NCBI RefSeq assembly: GCF_030676955.1
Contig: NZ_JAUUUU010000002.1
Location: 1-64,000 of the forward strand
Length of the DNA: 64,000 nucleotides
From: Porticoccus litoralis
GTDB taxonomy: Bacteria; Pseudomonadota; Gammaproteobacteria; Pseudomonadales; Porticoccaceae
Direction: 5' to 3'
Shown: positions 1 through 8,100 of the stretch, piece after piece
How the letters are laid out: the number at the start of each line of letters is the position of its first letter
How positions within the stretch are numbered: the stretch's first letter is position 1
Position numbers and translations under genes: made by a program
Notes under the pieces: generated by a model
Told to the model about the DNA's origin: nothing
Databases searched by the model: none
Seen by the model: only the letters and a program-made list of their open reading frames with translations

Positions 1-1185
1 GAAAAGTTTGAACGAAATAAGCCCCACGTAAACGTGGGTACGATTGGTCACGTAGACCATGGTAAAACGACGCTGACTGCGGCGCTGACGCGCGTGTGTG
101 CGGAAGTCTGGGGTGGTACAGCGGTGGCGTTTGACGGCATCGACAATGCACCGGAAGAGCGCGAGCGCGGTATTACCATTGCGACCTCCCACGTGGAATA
201 CGATTCACCGAACCGTCACTACGCACACGTAGACTGTCCCGGACACGCTGACTATGTGAAAAACATGATCACTGGTGCGGCGCAGATGGACGGGGCGATC
301 CTGGTTTGTTCTGCAGCGGATGGCCCAATGCCACAAACCCGTGAGCACATCCTGCTGTCCCGTCAGGTAGGCGTACCTTATATTGTGGTCTTCCTGAACA
401 AAGCCGACATGGTTGATGACGAAGAGCTGCTGGAGCTGGTAGAGATGGAAGTTCGCGAACTTCTGGACCAGTACGACTTCCCGGGTGACGATACCCCGAT
501 CATCATCGGCTCTGCCCTGATGGCGCTGGAAGGCAAAGACGATAACGAAATGGGCACTACCGCTGTTAAGAAGCTGGTAGAGACCCTGGACGAGTACATT
601 CCGGAGCCGGAGCGCGCGATTGACCAACCGTTCCTGATGCCGATCGAAGACGTATTCTCCATCTCTGGTCGCGGTACGGTAGTTACCGGTCGTGTAGAGC
701 GCGGCATTATCAAAGTGGGCGAGGAAATCGAAATTGTCGGTATCCACGACACCACCAAGACCACCTGTACCGGTGTTGAGATGTTCCGCAAGCTGCTGGA
801 CGAAGGCCGTGCTGGTGAGAACGTTGGTGTACTGCTGCGCGGTACCAAGCGTGACGAAGTTGAGCGTGGTCAGGTACTGGCGAAGCCGGGCACCATTACC
901 CCGCACACCAAGTTCGAAGCAGAAGTTTATGTGCTGTCCAAGGACGAAGGTGGCCGTCACACGCCGTTCTTCAAAGGCTACCGTCCGCAGTTCTACTTCC
1001 GTACCACTGACGTGACAGGTGCTTGTGAGCTGCCTGAAGGCGTTGAGATGGTCATGCCGGGCGACAACGTGCAGATGGTAGTGACGTTGATTGCACCGAT
1101 TGCGATGGAAGATGGCTTGCGTTTTGCGATCCGTGAAGGTGGCCGTACTGTAGGCGCCGGCGTCGTCGCTAAAGTTATCGAGTAA
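1..1185 (+). CDS. tuf: Elongation factor Tu, 5'-truncated by the window edge
   Basis: EF-Tu is the GTPase that delivers aminoacyl-tRNA to the ribosomal A site. The reading frame is open from base 1 and begins EKFERNKPHVNVG, so only about three N-terminal residues lie outside the window. The G-domain motifs are present in order: GHVDHGKT (P loop), RGITI, DCPGH, NKAD and GSAL. Domains 2 and 3 follow with a normal C-terminus ending VAKVIE. An in-frame GTG at 34 is a valine codon inside the protein and not a start. A strong terminator follows, so tuf most likely ends an upstream str-type operon separate from the S10 operon. Confidence 0.98.
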   Translation, partial: EKFERNKPHVNVGTIGHVDHGKTTLTAALTRVCAEVWGGTAVAFDGIDNAPEERERGITIATSHVEYDSPNRHYAHVDCPGHADYVKNMITGAAQMDGAILVCSAADGPMPQTREHILLSRQVGVPYIVVFLNKADMVDDEELLELVEMEVRELLDQYDFPGDDTPIIIGSALMALEGKDDNEMGTTAVKKLVETLDEYIPEPERAIDQPFLMPIEDVFSISGRGTVVTGRVERGIIKVGEEIEIVGIHDTTKTTCTGVEMFRKLLDEGRAGENVGVLLRGTKRDEVERGQVLAKPGTITPHTKFEAEVYVLSKDEGGRHTPFFKGYRPQFYFRTTDVTGACELPEGVEMVMPGDNVQMVVTLIAPIAMEDGLRFAIREGGRTVGAGVVAKVIE

Positions 1186-1204
1186 AACATTCTGAATAGA
1201 GTGT

Positions 1205-1229
1205 GGGGGCCCTCAGGGGCCCCCTTTTT
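1205..1229 (+). terminator. Rho-independent terminator after tuf
   Basis: A perfect 8-bp GC stem (GGGGGCCC pairing with GGGCCCCC) closes a 4-base loop and is followed directly by TTTTT. It lies 20 bases after the tuf stop codon and ahead of the S10 promoter, separating the two transcription units. Confidence 0.92.
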
Positions 1230-1301
1230 ATCGCTGTGAGAAATCTCTTTGGGGATATGGGCGGCGGTAAAAAATTCCTGGGATTGTGATGGGAATTTCC
1301 C

Positions 1302-1330
1302 TTGACAGGGGTTGGGGGCGGACTTAGAAT
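1302..1330 (+). promoter_or_regulatory. Sigma-70 promoter of the S10 operon
   Basis: The sequence has a perfect -35 box TTGACA (1302-1307), a 17-base spacer and a -10 box TAGAAT (1325-1330). It is the best consensus promoter in the window. A start near 1337 would give a leader of about 65 bases before rpsJ. That is shorter than the long L4-responsive leader known for the E. coli S10 operon. Confidence 0.85.
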
Positions 1331-1400
1331 CTCGCCTCCATTTTTCCGGGCCCCGATGAGCGGGGTTCGATGGCTCTTTAAACAGTTGGAGTTTGATTCC

Positions 1401-1712
1401 ATGCAGGATCAACGCATTCGTATTCGCCTGAAGGCCTTTGATCACAAGTTGATTGACGCCTCTACTCAGGAAATCGTTGAAACGGCTAAGCGTACCGGTG
1501 CCCAGATTCGTGGCCCCATTCCGCTGCCGACTCGCAAAGAACGCTTTACTGTATTGATTTCACCGCACGTCAATAAAGATGCACGAGATCAATATGAAAT
1601 CCGCACTCACAAACGTTTGCTGGATATTGTTGAACCGACAGAGAAGACTGTCGATGCATTGATGAAGCTGGATCTGGCTGCTGGTGTTGAGGTTCAAATC
1701 AGCCTGACATAA
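1401..1712 (+). CDS. rpsJ: 30S ribosomal protein S10
   Basis: S10 is a 30S head protein and also the NusE component of antitermination complexes. The 103-residue product starts MQDQRIRIRLKAFDH and matches the E. coli protein along its whole length, including the GPIPLPTRKERFTVL loop and the C-terminal AAGVEVQISL. The ATG at 1401 is used, because the in-frame upstream extension is not part of the family. It is the first gene of the superoperon. A gap of 109 bases with a strong hairpin separates it from rplC, unusually long for this operon. Confidence 0.98.
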   Translation: MQDQRIRIRLKAFDHKLIDASTQEIVETAKRTGAQIRGPIPLPTRKERFTVLISPHVNKDARDQYEIRTHKRLLDIVEPTEKTVDALMKLDLAAGVEVQISLT

Positions 1713-1725
1713 GCAGCATTGCAAC

Positions 1726-1759
1726 AAAAAAACCCAGGCCCGGCCAACGCCGGGTGGGT
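1726..1759 (-). terminator. Intrinsic-terminator-like hairpin facing antisense, between rpsJ and rplC
   Basis: Read on the minus strand this is a stem of ACCCA plus CCCGGC, loop GTTG, GCCGGG, a 2-base bulge and TGGGT, running straight into seven T residues. That is the structure of an intrinsic terminator pointing against the operon. On the sense strand the same bases make a stable hairpin with no U tract. No minus-strand gene is nearby. It may block antisense transcription or act as a sense-strand structure in rplC control; the role is inferred. Confidence 0.55.
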
Positions 1760-1821
1760 GTAACGCTCTGAAATGGGCGGCCATAGCGGGTAACAGCCCC
1801 GTACACTATGAGGTTACTCAA

Positions 1822-2457
1822 ATGACTATTGGTATTGTCGGCCGCAAATGTGGCATGACTCGCGTATTTACCGACGAAGGTGTGTCTATCCCGGTCACTG
1901 TGATCGAGGCAGAACCCAATCGTATTACTCAAATTAAGACCGGTGAAACTGACGGCTACACGGCTGTACAGGTGACCACTGGTGCCCGTCGTGTTTCACG
2001 TGTCAGCAAGTCCGAAGCCGGTCACTTCGCCAAAGCGAGTGTTGAGGCGGGTCGTGGCTGCTGGGAGTTCCGTGTGGACGGTGTTCAGGATGAGCTGCAG
2101 GTTGGCGGCACCATCAGTGTTGAGCAATTTGAGGCTGGTCAGAAAATTGACGTGACAGGAACCTCGAAAGGTAAAGGTTTCCAGGGTGTCATCAAGCGCT
2201 GGAATTTCAGCATGCAGGATGCCACTCACGGTAACTCCCTGTCTCACCGCGCACCTGGCTCTATCGGTCAGTGTCAGACTCCCGGTCGTGTCTTCAAAGG
2301 TAAGAAGATGAGCGGTCACATGGGTGCTGAGCGCGTAACCACGCAAAATCTTGAAGTTGTCCGTGTCGATGCTGAGCGTAATCTGCTGCTTGTTAAAGGC
2401 GCTGTGCCTGGTGCGCCGGGTGGTGACGTGATCATTCGTGCTGCTGTGAAGGGCTGA
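1822..2457 (+). CDS. rplC: 50S ribosomal protein L3
   Basis: L3 is an early-assembling 23S rRNA binder near the peptidyl transferase centre. The 211-residue protein starts MTIGIVGRKCGMTRVF and contains the conserved central loop APGSIGQCQTPGRVFKGK that reaches toward the catalytic centre. A GAGG Shine-Dalgarno precedes the ATG. It follows the rpsJ-rplC hairpin and is 11 bases from rplD. Confidence 0.97.
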   Translation: MTIGIVGRKCGMTRVFTDEGVSIPVTVIEAEPNRITQIKTGETDGYTAVQVTTGARRVSRVSKSEAGHFAKASVEAGRGCWEFRVDGVQDELQVGGTISVEQFEAGQKIDVTGTSKGKGFQGVIKRWNFSMQDATHGNSLSHRAPGSIGQCQTPGRVFKGKKMSGHMGAERVTTQNLEVVRVDAERNLLLVKGAVPGAPGGDVIIRAAVKG

Positions 2458-2468
2458 GGGGATCATCG

Positions 2469-3083
2469 ATGGAATTGAATATCGCAACACCCAAAGGTAA
2501 TGCCGGAACCGTAGAAGTTTCTGACGTCGCTTTTGGCAAAGAATTTAATCAGGATCTGGTTCACCAGGCGGTTACCGCCTACTTGGCTGGCGCTCGTCAG
2601 GGCACTCGTGCTCAAAAGACGCGCTCTGAAGTCAGCGGTGGTGGCAAGAAGCCTTGGCGTCAGAAGGGTACTGGTCGTGCACGTGCCGGGACCATTCGTT
2701 CCCCAATTTGGCGTACCGGTGGTGTGACCTTTGCTGCCAAGCCTCAGGATCATTCCCAGAAACTGAACCGTAAGATGTATCGCGCTGCTCTGCGTTCGAT
2801 TATGTCTGAGTTGGCCCGTCAGGAGCGTTTGGTGGTGGTTGAGTCTTTCGACCTGGAAGCGCCAAAAACCAAGGCTCTTGTACAGAAGCTGGGTGACTAC
2901 GGTGTTCAGGATGTGCTGATTGTGACTGAAGAGGTCACCGAGAATCTGTATCTGTCATCCCGCAACCTGCATAAAGTGGATGTGCGTGATGCGGTGGGTC
3001 TCGACCCGGTCAGTCTGATTCGTTTTGAAAAAGTGCTGGTGACAGTGCCTGCGCTGAAAAAGATTGAGGAGATGCTGGTATGA
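2469..3083 (+). CDS. rplD: 50S ribosomal protein L4
   Basis: L4 binds 23S rRNA, lines the peptide exit tunnel with an extended loop and in E. coli is the autogenous repressor of the S10 operon. The 204-residue product has the basic tunnel loop around residues 45-90 (GGGKKPWRQKGTGRARAG). Its 3' end overlaps the rplW start by four bases (ATGA), indicating translational coupling. Whether it regulates this operon is unknown, since no E. coli-like leader is evident. Confidence 0.97.
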   Translation: MELNIATPKGNAGTVEVSDVAFGKEFNQDLVHQAVTAYLAGARQGTRAQKTRSEVSGGGKKPWRQKGTGRARAGTIRSPIWRTGGVTFAAKPQDHSQKLNRKMYRAALRSIMSELARQERLVVVESFDLEAPKTKALVQKLGDYGVQDVLIVTEEVTENLYLSSRNLHKVDVRDAVGLDPVSLIRFEKVLVTVPALKKIEEMLV

Positions 3084-3376
3084 ATCAAGAGCGCATCTTC
3101 AATGTGCTGCTGAGACCGCACATTACAGAAAAAACTGCCGTTGCTGCAGACGCCCAAAACCTTGTTGTGTTTAAGGTGACTGCTGATGCAACAAAGCCTC
3201 AAGTAAAGGCCGCGGTTGAGCAGTTGTTTGACGTTAAGGTGGCTGATGTTCGGGTTGCCAACGTGAAAGGAAAAACCAAGCGTACTCGCTTCGGTCTGGG
3301 CAAGCGCTCTGATTGGAAAAAGGCGTACGTTCGTCTAGAGCAGGGTCAGGAAATTGACTTTGCGGTAACTGAGTAA
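3080..3376 (+). CDS. rplW: 50S ribosomal protein L23
   Basis: L23 sits at the tunnel exit and is the docking site for trigger factor and SRP. The 98-residue protein has the family pattern, with the N-terminal LLRPHITEKT and the basic loop GKTKRTRFGLGKR. The start overlaps the rplD stop as ATGA, and rplB follows 12 bases later. Confidence 0.97.
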   Translation: MNQERIFNVLLRPHITEKTAVAADAQNLVVFKVTADATKPQVKAAVEQLFDVKVADVRVANVKGKTKRTRFGLGKRSDWKKAYVRLEQGQEIDFAVTE

Positions 3377-3388
3377 GGGGTTGTTGAG

Positions 3389-4213
3389 ATGCCTGTTGTA
3401 AAGAGAAAGCCAACGTCTCCCGGACGCCGCTTTGTAGTCAGCGTCGTCAACCCGAACTTGCATAAAGGTGCGCCTTACGCGCCTTTGCTGGAAAAGAAAA
3501 ACAAGTCCGGTGGGCGTAACAACAATGGCCGTATCACTACCCGTCATGTGGGCGGTGGTCATAAGCAGCATTACCGCGTTATCGACTTCAAGCGCCAGAA
3601 AGATGGCGTACCTGCGAAGGTCGAGCGTCTGGAATACGATCCAAACCGTACTCCCTATATTGCGCTGCTGTGCTATGCCGATGGTGAGCGTCGTTACATC
3701 ATTGCACCGAAAGGGCTGCAGGCGGGTGATACCGTTAAGTCCGGTGTTGATGCTTCCATCAAGGTTGGTAACACACTGCCGCTGCGTAATATCCCGGTTG
3801 GTACCGTTATCCACTGTGTGGAAATGAAGCCTGGCAAAGGTGCCCAGCTGGCACGTAGCGCCGGCGCGGCGGTACAGCTGGTCGCCCGTGAAGGACAATA
3901 TGCCACCCTGCGCCTGCGCAGTGGTGAGATGCGTAAAGTGCCTGTTGAGTGCCGCGCCACCATTGGTGAGGTTTCCAACAGCGAGCACAACCTGCGCTCC
4001 CTGGGTAAAGCCGGTGCCACTCGTTGGCGCGGAGTTAGACCTACGGTTCGTGGTGTTGTTATGAACCCGGTAGATCACCCCCATGGTGGTGGTGAAGGTC
4101 GTACTTCCGGTGGTCGTCATCCGGTGACTCCTTGGGGTGTTCCTACCAAGGGTTACAAAACCCGCAAGAACAAGCGCACTGACAATATGATTGTGCGCCG
4201 TCGCGGCAAGTAA
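3389..4213 (+). CDS. rplB: 50S ribosomal protein L2
   Basis: L2 is needed for subunit association and peptidyl transferase assembly. The 274-residue protein has the expected RNA-binding domains and the conserved MNPVDHPHGGGEGRTSGGRH segment near residue 225, which carries the functionally important histidine. The length equals that of the E. coli protein to within one residue. It lies 12 bases after rplW and 23 bases before rpsS. Confidence 0.98.
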   Translation: MPVVKRKPTSPGRRFVVSVVNPNLHKGAPYAPLLEKKNKSGGRNNNGRITTRHVGGGHKQHYRVIDFKRQKDGVPAKVERLEYDPNRTPYIALLCYADGERRYIIAPKGLQAGDTVKSGVDASIKVGNTLPLRNIPVGTVIHCVEMKPGKGAQLARSAGAAVQLVAREGQYATLRLRSGEMRKVPVECRATIGEVSNSEHNLRSLGKAGATRWRGVRPTVRGVVMNPVDHPHGGGEGRTSGGRHPVTPWGVPTKGYKTRKNKRTDNMIVRRRGK

Positions 4214-4236
4214 TTGATAGAGAAGAGGAAACTATA

Positions 4237-4512
4237 GTGCCACGCTCTCTCAAAAAAGGCCCATTCATCGACCTGCATCTGATTAAGAAGGTTGATGAAG
4301 CGCTGGAAAAAAATGACAGACGTCCGATCAAAACCTGGTCGCGTCGTTCCATGGTCAGCCCCGATATGGTCGGTTTGACGATTGCTGTACATAACGGCCG
4401 TCAACATGTACCGGTGTTGGTCAACGAAGAAATGGTTGGACACAAACTCGGTGAGTTTGCTCCAACCCGCACTTACCGCGGCCATGTCGCGGATAAAAAG
4501 GCCAAGCGCTAA
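4237..4512 (+). CDS. rpsS: 30S ribosomal protein S19
   Basis: S19 belongs to the 30S head and contacts S13 and the A-site tRNA region. The 91-residue product begins MPRSLKKGPFIDLHL, matching the family start exactly, so the GTG at 4237 is the initiation codon. A purine-rich AGAAGAGGAA lies just upstream. Confidence 0.97.
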   Translation: MPRSLKKGPFIDLHLIKKVDEALEKNDRRPIKTWSRRSMVSPDMVGLTIAVHNGRQHVPVLVNEEMVGHKLGEFAPTRTYRGHVADKKAKR

Positions 4513-4531
4513 GCGGCGGTTTGAGAGGTAA

Positions 4532-4879
4532 ATGACTGTGGAAGTAGCAGCAAAATTACGCGGAGTCAGACTGTCAGCTCAGAAGGCTCGTCTGGTGGCC
4601 GATCAGGTGCGTGGCAAAGCGGTTGAAGAAGCCCTGGATATTCTGGCTTTCAGCCCTAAAAAAGGCGCCGCGATTATTAAGAAAGTGCTCGAATCTGCGA
4701 TTGCAAATGCCGAGCACAATGAAGGTGCAGATGTGGATGAGCTGCGTGTATCGACCATTTTTGTGGACGAAGGCACAACCATGAAGCGCATTAAGCCCCG
4801 TGCAAAGGGCCGTGCTGACCGGATTTTTAAGCGCTCCTGTCATATCACCGTAAAAGTTGCCGACGAGGAGACCGTTTAA
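4532..4879 (+). CDS. rplV: 50S ribosomal protein L22
   Basis: L22 lines the exit tunnel with a beta-hairpin (here around residues 85-105) and is a site of macrolide-resistance changes. Two starts are possible. ATG at 4532 gives MTVEVAAKLRG and 115 residues. GTG at 4538 gives MEVAAKLRG, the N-terminus typical of Pseudomonas L22. The GAGG at 4525-4528 is 3 bases from the ATG but 9 from the GTG, so the GTG is quite plausible. The stop overlaps the rpsC start as TAATG. Confidence 0.96.
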   Translation: MTVEVAAKLRGVRLSAQKARLVADQVRGKAVEEALDILAFSPKKGAAIIKKVLESAIANAEHNEGADVDELRVSTIFVDEGTTMKRIKPRAKGRADRIFKRSCHITVKVADEETV

Positions 4880-5559
4880 TGGGTCAGAAAGTACATCCAA
4901 CTGGCATTCGTCTGGGTATTGTTAAAAAGCATACCTCTGTTTGGTACGCCAACCAGAAAGACTATGCAGACAAACTGAACGCCGACCTGAAGGTTAGGGA
5001 TTTCATCAGTAAAAAACTGGCCCATGCCTCAGTAAGTCGTATCGAGATTGAGCGCCCGGCGCAAAGTGCGCGCATCACCATTCACACTGCCCGTCCAGGC
5101 ATCGTGATCGGCAAGAAGGGTGAGGATGTGGAATCCCTGCGCAATGAAGTTTCAGCGCAAATGGGTGTTCCTGTTCATATCAATATTGAAGAAGTGCGCA
5201 AGCCCGATCTCGACGCCACGCTGGTTGCCCAGAATGTGGCTCAGCAGTTGGAGCGTCGTGTGATGTTCCGCCGCGCCATGAAGCGCGCTGTGCAGAACGC
5301 CATGCGTCAAGGTGCCAAGGGCATCAAGATTCAGGTTAGTGGTCGTCTTGGTGGTGCCGAGATTGCCCGGACCGAATGGTACCGCGAGGGTCGAGTGCCG
5401 CTGCATACACTGCGTGCCGACATTGATTACGGTACAGCAGAAGGTTCAACCACCTACGGCATCATTGGTGTCAAGGTTTGGATCTTCAAGGGCGAAGTCA
5501 TTGGTGGTGAAGAGGCGGCGCAAGCGCCAGCCAAAAAAGCACCGGCTAAAAAGAAGTAA
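4879..5559 (+). CDS. rpsC: 30S ribosomal protein S3
   Basis: S3 forms the mRNA entry site together with S4 and S5. The 226-residue protein has a type II KH domain with the GXXG loop (VIGKKGED, about residue 75) and the C-terminal S3 domain. It ends in an alanine-, proline- and lysine-rich tail (APAKKAPAKKK), which is common and variable in the family. It is coupled to rplV by a one-base overlap. Confidence 0.98.
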   Translation: MGQKVHPTGIRLGIVKKHTSVWYANQKDYADKLNADLKVRDFISKKLAHASVSRIEIERPAQSARITIHTARPGIVIGKKGEDVESLRNEVSAQMGVPVHINIEEVRKPDLDATLVAQNVAQQLERRVMFRRAMKRAVQNAMRQGAKGIKIQVSGRLGGAEIARTEWYREGRVPLHTLRADIDYGTAEGSTTYGIIGVKVWIFKGEVIGGEEAAQAPAKKAPAKKK

Positions 5560-5584
5560 GTTTGCGAGTTAAGGGTCAAGCGAG

Positions 5585-5998
5585 ATGCTGCAACCGAAAC
5601 GTACAAAATTCCGTAAGCAACAGAAAGGTCGCAATCGTGGCCTAGCATTGCGCGGTAGCAAAGTAAGCTTTGGCGAGTACGGCCTGAAGGCCACTGCGCG
5701 CGGTCGTATCACCGCGCGTCAGATCGAATCTGCTCGTCGGGCTATGACCCGTCACATTAAACGGGGTGGAAAGATCTGGATCAGGGTGTTCCCTGACAAA
5801 CCGATCTCCAACAAACCTCTCGAAGTGCGGATGGGTAAAGGTAAAGGTAACGTGGAGTACTGGGTTGCGCAGATTCGTCCCGGTAAGGTGCTCTACGAAA
5901 TGGAAGGTGTTTCCGAAGAACTGGCTCGTGAAGCGTTTGCTCTCGCTGCAGCCAAACTGCCGGTGCAAACCTCCTTTGTTAAACGGTCGGTGATGTGA
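5585..5998 (+). CDS. rplP: 50S ribosomal protein L16
   Basis: L16 is a late-assembly protein beside the A-site tRNA acceptor arm. The 137-residue product starts MLQPKRTKFRKQQKGRNRG, as in other gammaproteobacteria. The central segment PLEVRMGKGKGNVEYWV contains the conserved arginine hydroxylated by YcfD in E. coli. The TGA stop overlaps the rpmC ATG. Confidence 0.97.
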   Translation: MLQPKRTKFRKQQKGRNRGLALRGSKVSFGEYGLKATARGRITARQIESARRAMTRHIKRGGKIWIRVFPDKPISNKPLEVRMGKGKGNVEYWVAQIRPGKVLYEMEGVSEELAREAFALAAAKLPVQTSFVKRSVM

Positions 5999-6189
5999 TG
6001 AAAGCCAGCGAATTACGTGAAAAGTCAGTTGAAGAACTGAACCAGGAGTTGCTTCAGTTGCGCGAGCAGCAATTCAAGCTGCGTATGCAAGCTGCGACTG
6101 GCCAACTGGGTCAAAGCCACAAGGTTAAAGAGACGCGACTCGATATTGCGCGTGTCAAGACCGTGCTGAACGAGAAGGCAGGTAACTGA
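5998..6189 (+). CDS. rpmC: 50S ribosomal protein L29
   Basis: L29 is a two-helix protein near the tunnel exit. The product is 63 residues, beginning MKASELREKSVEEL. The ATG at 5998 is chosen over the GTG at 5995 because it matches the family start and forms a TGATG overlap with rplP. It is followed after one base by rpsQ. Confidence 0.96.
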   Translation: MKASELREKSVEELNQELLQLREQQFKLRMQAATGQLGQSHKVKETRLDIARVKTVLNEKAGN

Positions 6190-6190
6190 G

Positions 6191-6457
6191 ATGAGTGAAG
6201 TAGAAAAAAGCGCTCGTACGCTATCTGGCCGTGTCATCAGTGACAAGATGGACAAATCCATCACCGTACTGATTGAGCGCCGTGTAAAGCACCCGGTGTA
6301 CGGAAAGATTGTAAACAAGTCCACCAAAATCAAGGCGCACGATGAAGAAAATCAGTGTCGTGCAGGCGATCAGGTGACTATTGCGGAAACTCGTCCACTG
6401 TCCAAAACAAAATCCTGGACGCTGGTCAACATTGATGAGCGTGCTGCCGAAGTTTGA
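6191..6457 (+). CDS. rpsQ: 30S ribosomal protein S17
   Basis: S17 is a primary 16S rRNA binder with an OB fold. The 88-residue product has the signature GRVISDKMDKSITV and the basic loop VKHPVYGKIVNKSTK. It starts two bases after the rpmC stop. Confidence 0.97.
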   Translation: MSEVEKSARTLSGRVISDKMDKSITVLIERRVKHPVYGKIVNKSTKIKAHDEENQCRAGDQVTIAETRPLSKTKSWTLVNIDERAAEV

Positions 6458-6492
6458 TCGGCGTTAAGCAGTAACGGGATCGGAGAAATACG

Positions 6493-6861
6493 ATGATTCA
6501 GACAGAAAGTTATCTGGATGTGGCAGACAACAGTGGTGCACGCCGTGTTATGTGTATCAAGGTTCTTGGGGGCTCACATCGCCGCTATGCCAACGTGGGT
6601 GACATTATCAAGGTTACCGTCAAGGAAGCGATTCCGCGTGGCAAGGTGAAAAAAGGTCAGGTGATGAACGCAGTTGTGGTTCGCACTAAAAAAGGTGTGC
6701 GTCGTCAAGACGGTAGCCTGATCAAGTTTGATGATAATGCCGCGGTTCTTCTGAACACGCAGCTGGCGCCGATTGGCACCCGCATCTTCGGGCCTGTGAC
6801 CCGTGAGCTGCGCAGTGAGCGGTTTATGAAAATTATCTCTCTGGCACCAGAAGTGCTCTAA
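6493..6861 (+). CDS. rplN: 50S ribosomal protein L14
   Basis: L14 forms intersubunit bridges and binds the silencing factor RsfS. The 122-residue protein has the exact family length and the motif DNSGARRVMCIKVLGG near the N-terminus. In E. coli this gene begins the spc operon. No convincing separate promoter is visible in the 35-base gap before it, so readthrough from S10 is likely. Confidence 0.98.
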   Translation: MIQTESYLDVADNSGARRVMCIKVLGGSHRRYANVGDIIKVTVKEAIPRGKVKKGQVMNAVVVRTKKGVRRQDGSLIKFDDNAAVLLNTQLAPIGTRIFGPVTRELRSERFMKIISLAPEVL

Positions 6862-6882
6862 GCCGGAGGAGAGGAAAGAGAT

Positions 6883-7200
6883 ATGCGCAAGATCAAACGT
6901 GATGATGATGTCATCGTGATTGCTGGCAAAGACAAGGGCAAGCGCGGCAAAGTGCTGAAAGTCCAGGATGACGGTCGCCTGCTGATTTCCGGTGTCAACA
7001 TGATGAAAAAACATCAGAAACCGAACCCGCAGATGAACATTGCTGGCGGCATTATCGAGAAAGAAGCCCCAATTCAGGCTTCCAATGTGGCTATCTTCAA
7101 CCCTGTGGCCAACAAGGCAGACCGCATTGGTTTCAAGGTTATGGAGAACGGCAAAAAGATTCGCGTTTTCAAGTCCGACGGCAATGCCGTTGACGCCTAA
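6883..7200 (+). CDS. rplX: 50S ribosomal protein L24
   Basis: L24 is one of the two assembly-initiating 50S proteins. The 105-residue product contains a KOW motif (DDVIVIAGKDKGKRGKV, residues 6-22). It lies 17 bases before rplE in a compact array. Confidence 0.97.
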   Translation: MRKIKRDDDVIVIAGKDKGKRGKVLKVQDDGRLLISGVNMMKKHQKPNPQMNIAGGIIEKEAPIQASNVAIFNPVANKADRIGFKVMENGKKIRVFKSDGNAVDA

Positions 7201-7217
7201 TTTGACAGGAAACTGAC

Positions 7218-7757
7218 ATGGCAAGGCTGAAAGAAGTTTACACAAAAGAAATCGCCCCCAAGCTGAAAGAAGAGCTGGGTCTGGCGAACGTAATGGAAGT
7301 ACCGAAAATCACCAAGATCACCCTGAATATGGGCGTTGGTGAAGCGCTCGGTGATAAGAAGGCGCTGGAGAGTGCGGTTGCTGATATGACGTTGATTGCT
7401 GGTCAAAAGCCGGTTGTCACTAAGGCACGCAAATCTATCGCCGGATTTAAAGTGCGTGAAGGCTGGCCGATTGGCTGTAAGGTCACACTGCGCAGTGAGC
7501 GCATGTATGAATTCCTGGAGCGCCTGATTTCCATTGCTATCCCGCGTATTCGTGATTTCCGCGGAGTCAGCCCCAAGTCATTTGATGGCCGCGGCAACTT
7601 TGCCATGGGTGTTACAGAGCAGATCATTTTCCCTGAAATTGATTATGACAAGGTGGACGCCCTGCGCGGTTTGGACATCACGATTACAACCACAGCGCGC
7701 AACGACGATGAAGGTCGTGCATTGCTGCGTGCATTCAGCTTCCCGCTGAAAGGATGA
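7218..7757 (+). CDS. rplE: 50S ribosomal protein L5
   Basis: L5 binds 5S rRNA and contacts P-site tRNA. The 179-residue protein has the family length. Its conserved segments are KITLNMGVGEAL near residue 35 and FPEIDYDKVDALRGLDITI near the C-terminus. Confidence 0.98.
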   Translation: MARLKEVYTKEIAPKLKEELGLANVMEVPKITKITLNMGVGEALGDKKALESAVADMTLIAGQKPVVTKARKSIAGFKVREGWPIGCKVTLRSERMYEFLERLISIAIPRIRDFRGVSPKSFDGRGNFAMGVTEQIIFPEIDYDKVDALRGLDITITTTARNDDEGRALLRAFSFPLKG

Positions 7758-7767
7758 GGTGAGAGAA

Positions 7768-8073
7768 ATGGCCAAAAGATCCATGATTGAACGCGAAAAG
7801 AAACGTGCGCGTACAGTTGCCAAATATGCAGAAAAGCGTACAGCTTTAAAAGCCGTTATACACAGTGCTTCCAGCACTGAAGACGAGCGTTGGGAAGCTC
7901 AGCTGAAACTGCAACAACTGCCACGCAATGCCAGCCCTAGCCGTCAGCAACGCCGCTGTCGTCAGACTGGTCGCCCGCACGCGGTGTATCGCAAGTTTGG
8001 CCTGTGTCGTAACAAATTACGTGAAGCCGCCATGCGCGGTGATGTACCTGGCCTGGTTAAGGCGAGCTGGTAA
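7768..8073 (+). CDS. rpsN: 30S ribosomal protein S14, zinc-independent long form
   Basis: S14 is a late-binding protein of the 30S head. The product is 101 residues (MAKRSMIEREKKR...GLVKASW), the long form of most gammaproteobacteria, without the paired CxxC zinc ligands of the short form. The ATG at 7768 is used; the upstream in-frame start at 7759 would add three residues absent from the family. An AGGTGAGAG Shine-Dalgarno precedes it. Confidence 0.97.
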   Translation: MAKRSMIEREKKRARTVAKYAEKRTALKAVIHSASSTEDERWEAQLKLQQLPRNASPSRQQRRCRQTGRPHAVYRKFGLCRNKLREAAMRGDVPGLVKASW

Positions 8074-8100
8074 AGCGCGGTAAATTGAGGAACTGAACTG

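Noticed and set aside
205..960. 251-codon minus-strand ORF opposite tuf
   Set aside because: Mirror frame of a highly codon-biased gene; no family resemblance, and tuf is certain on the other strand.
3335..4120. 261-codon minus-strand ORF opposite rplB
   Set aside because: Shadow of L2 codon usage with no recognisable motif or ribosome site.
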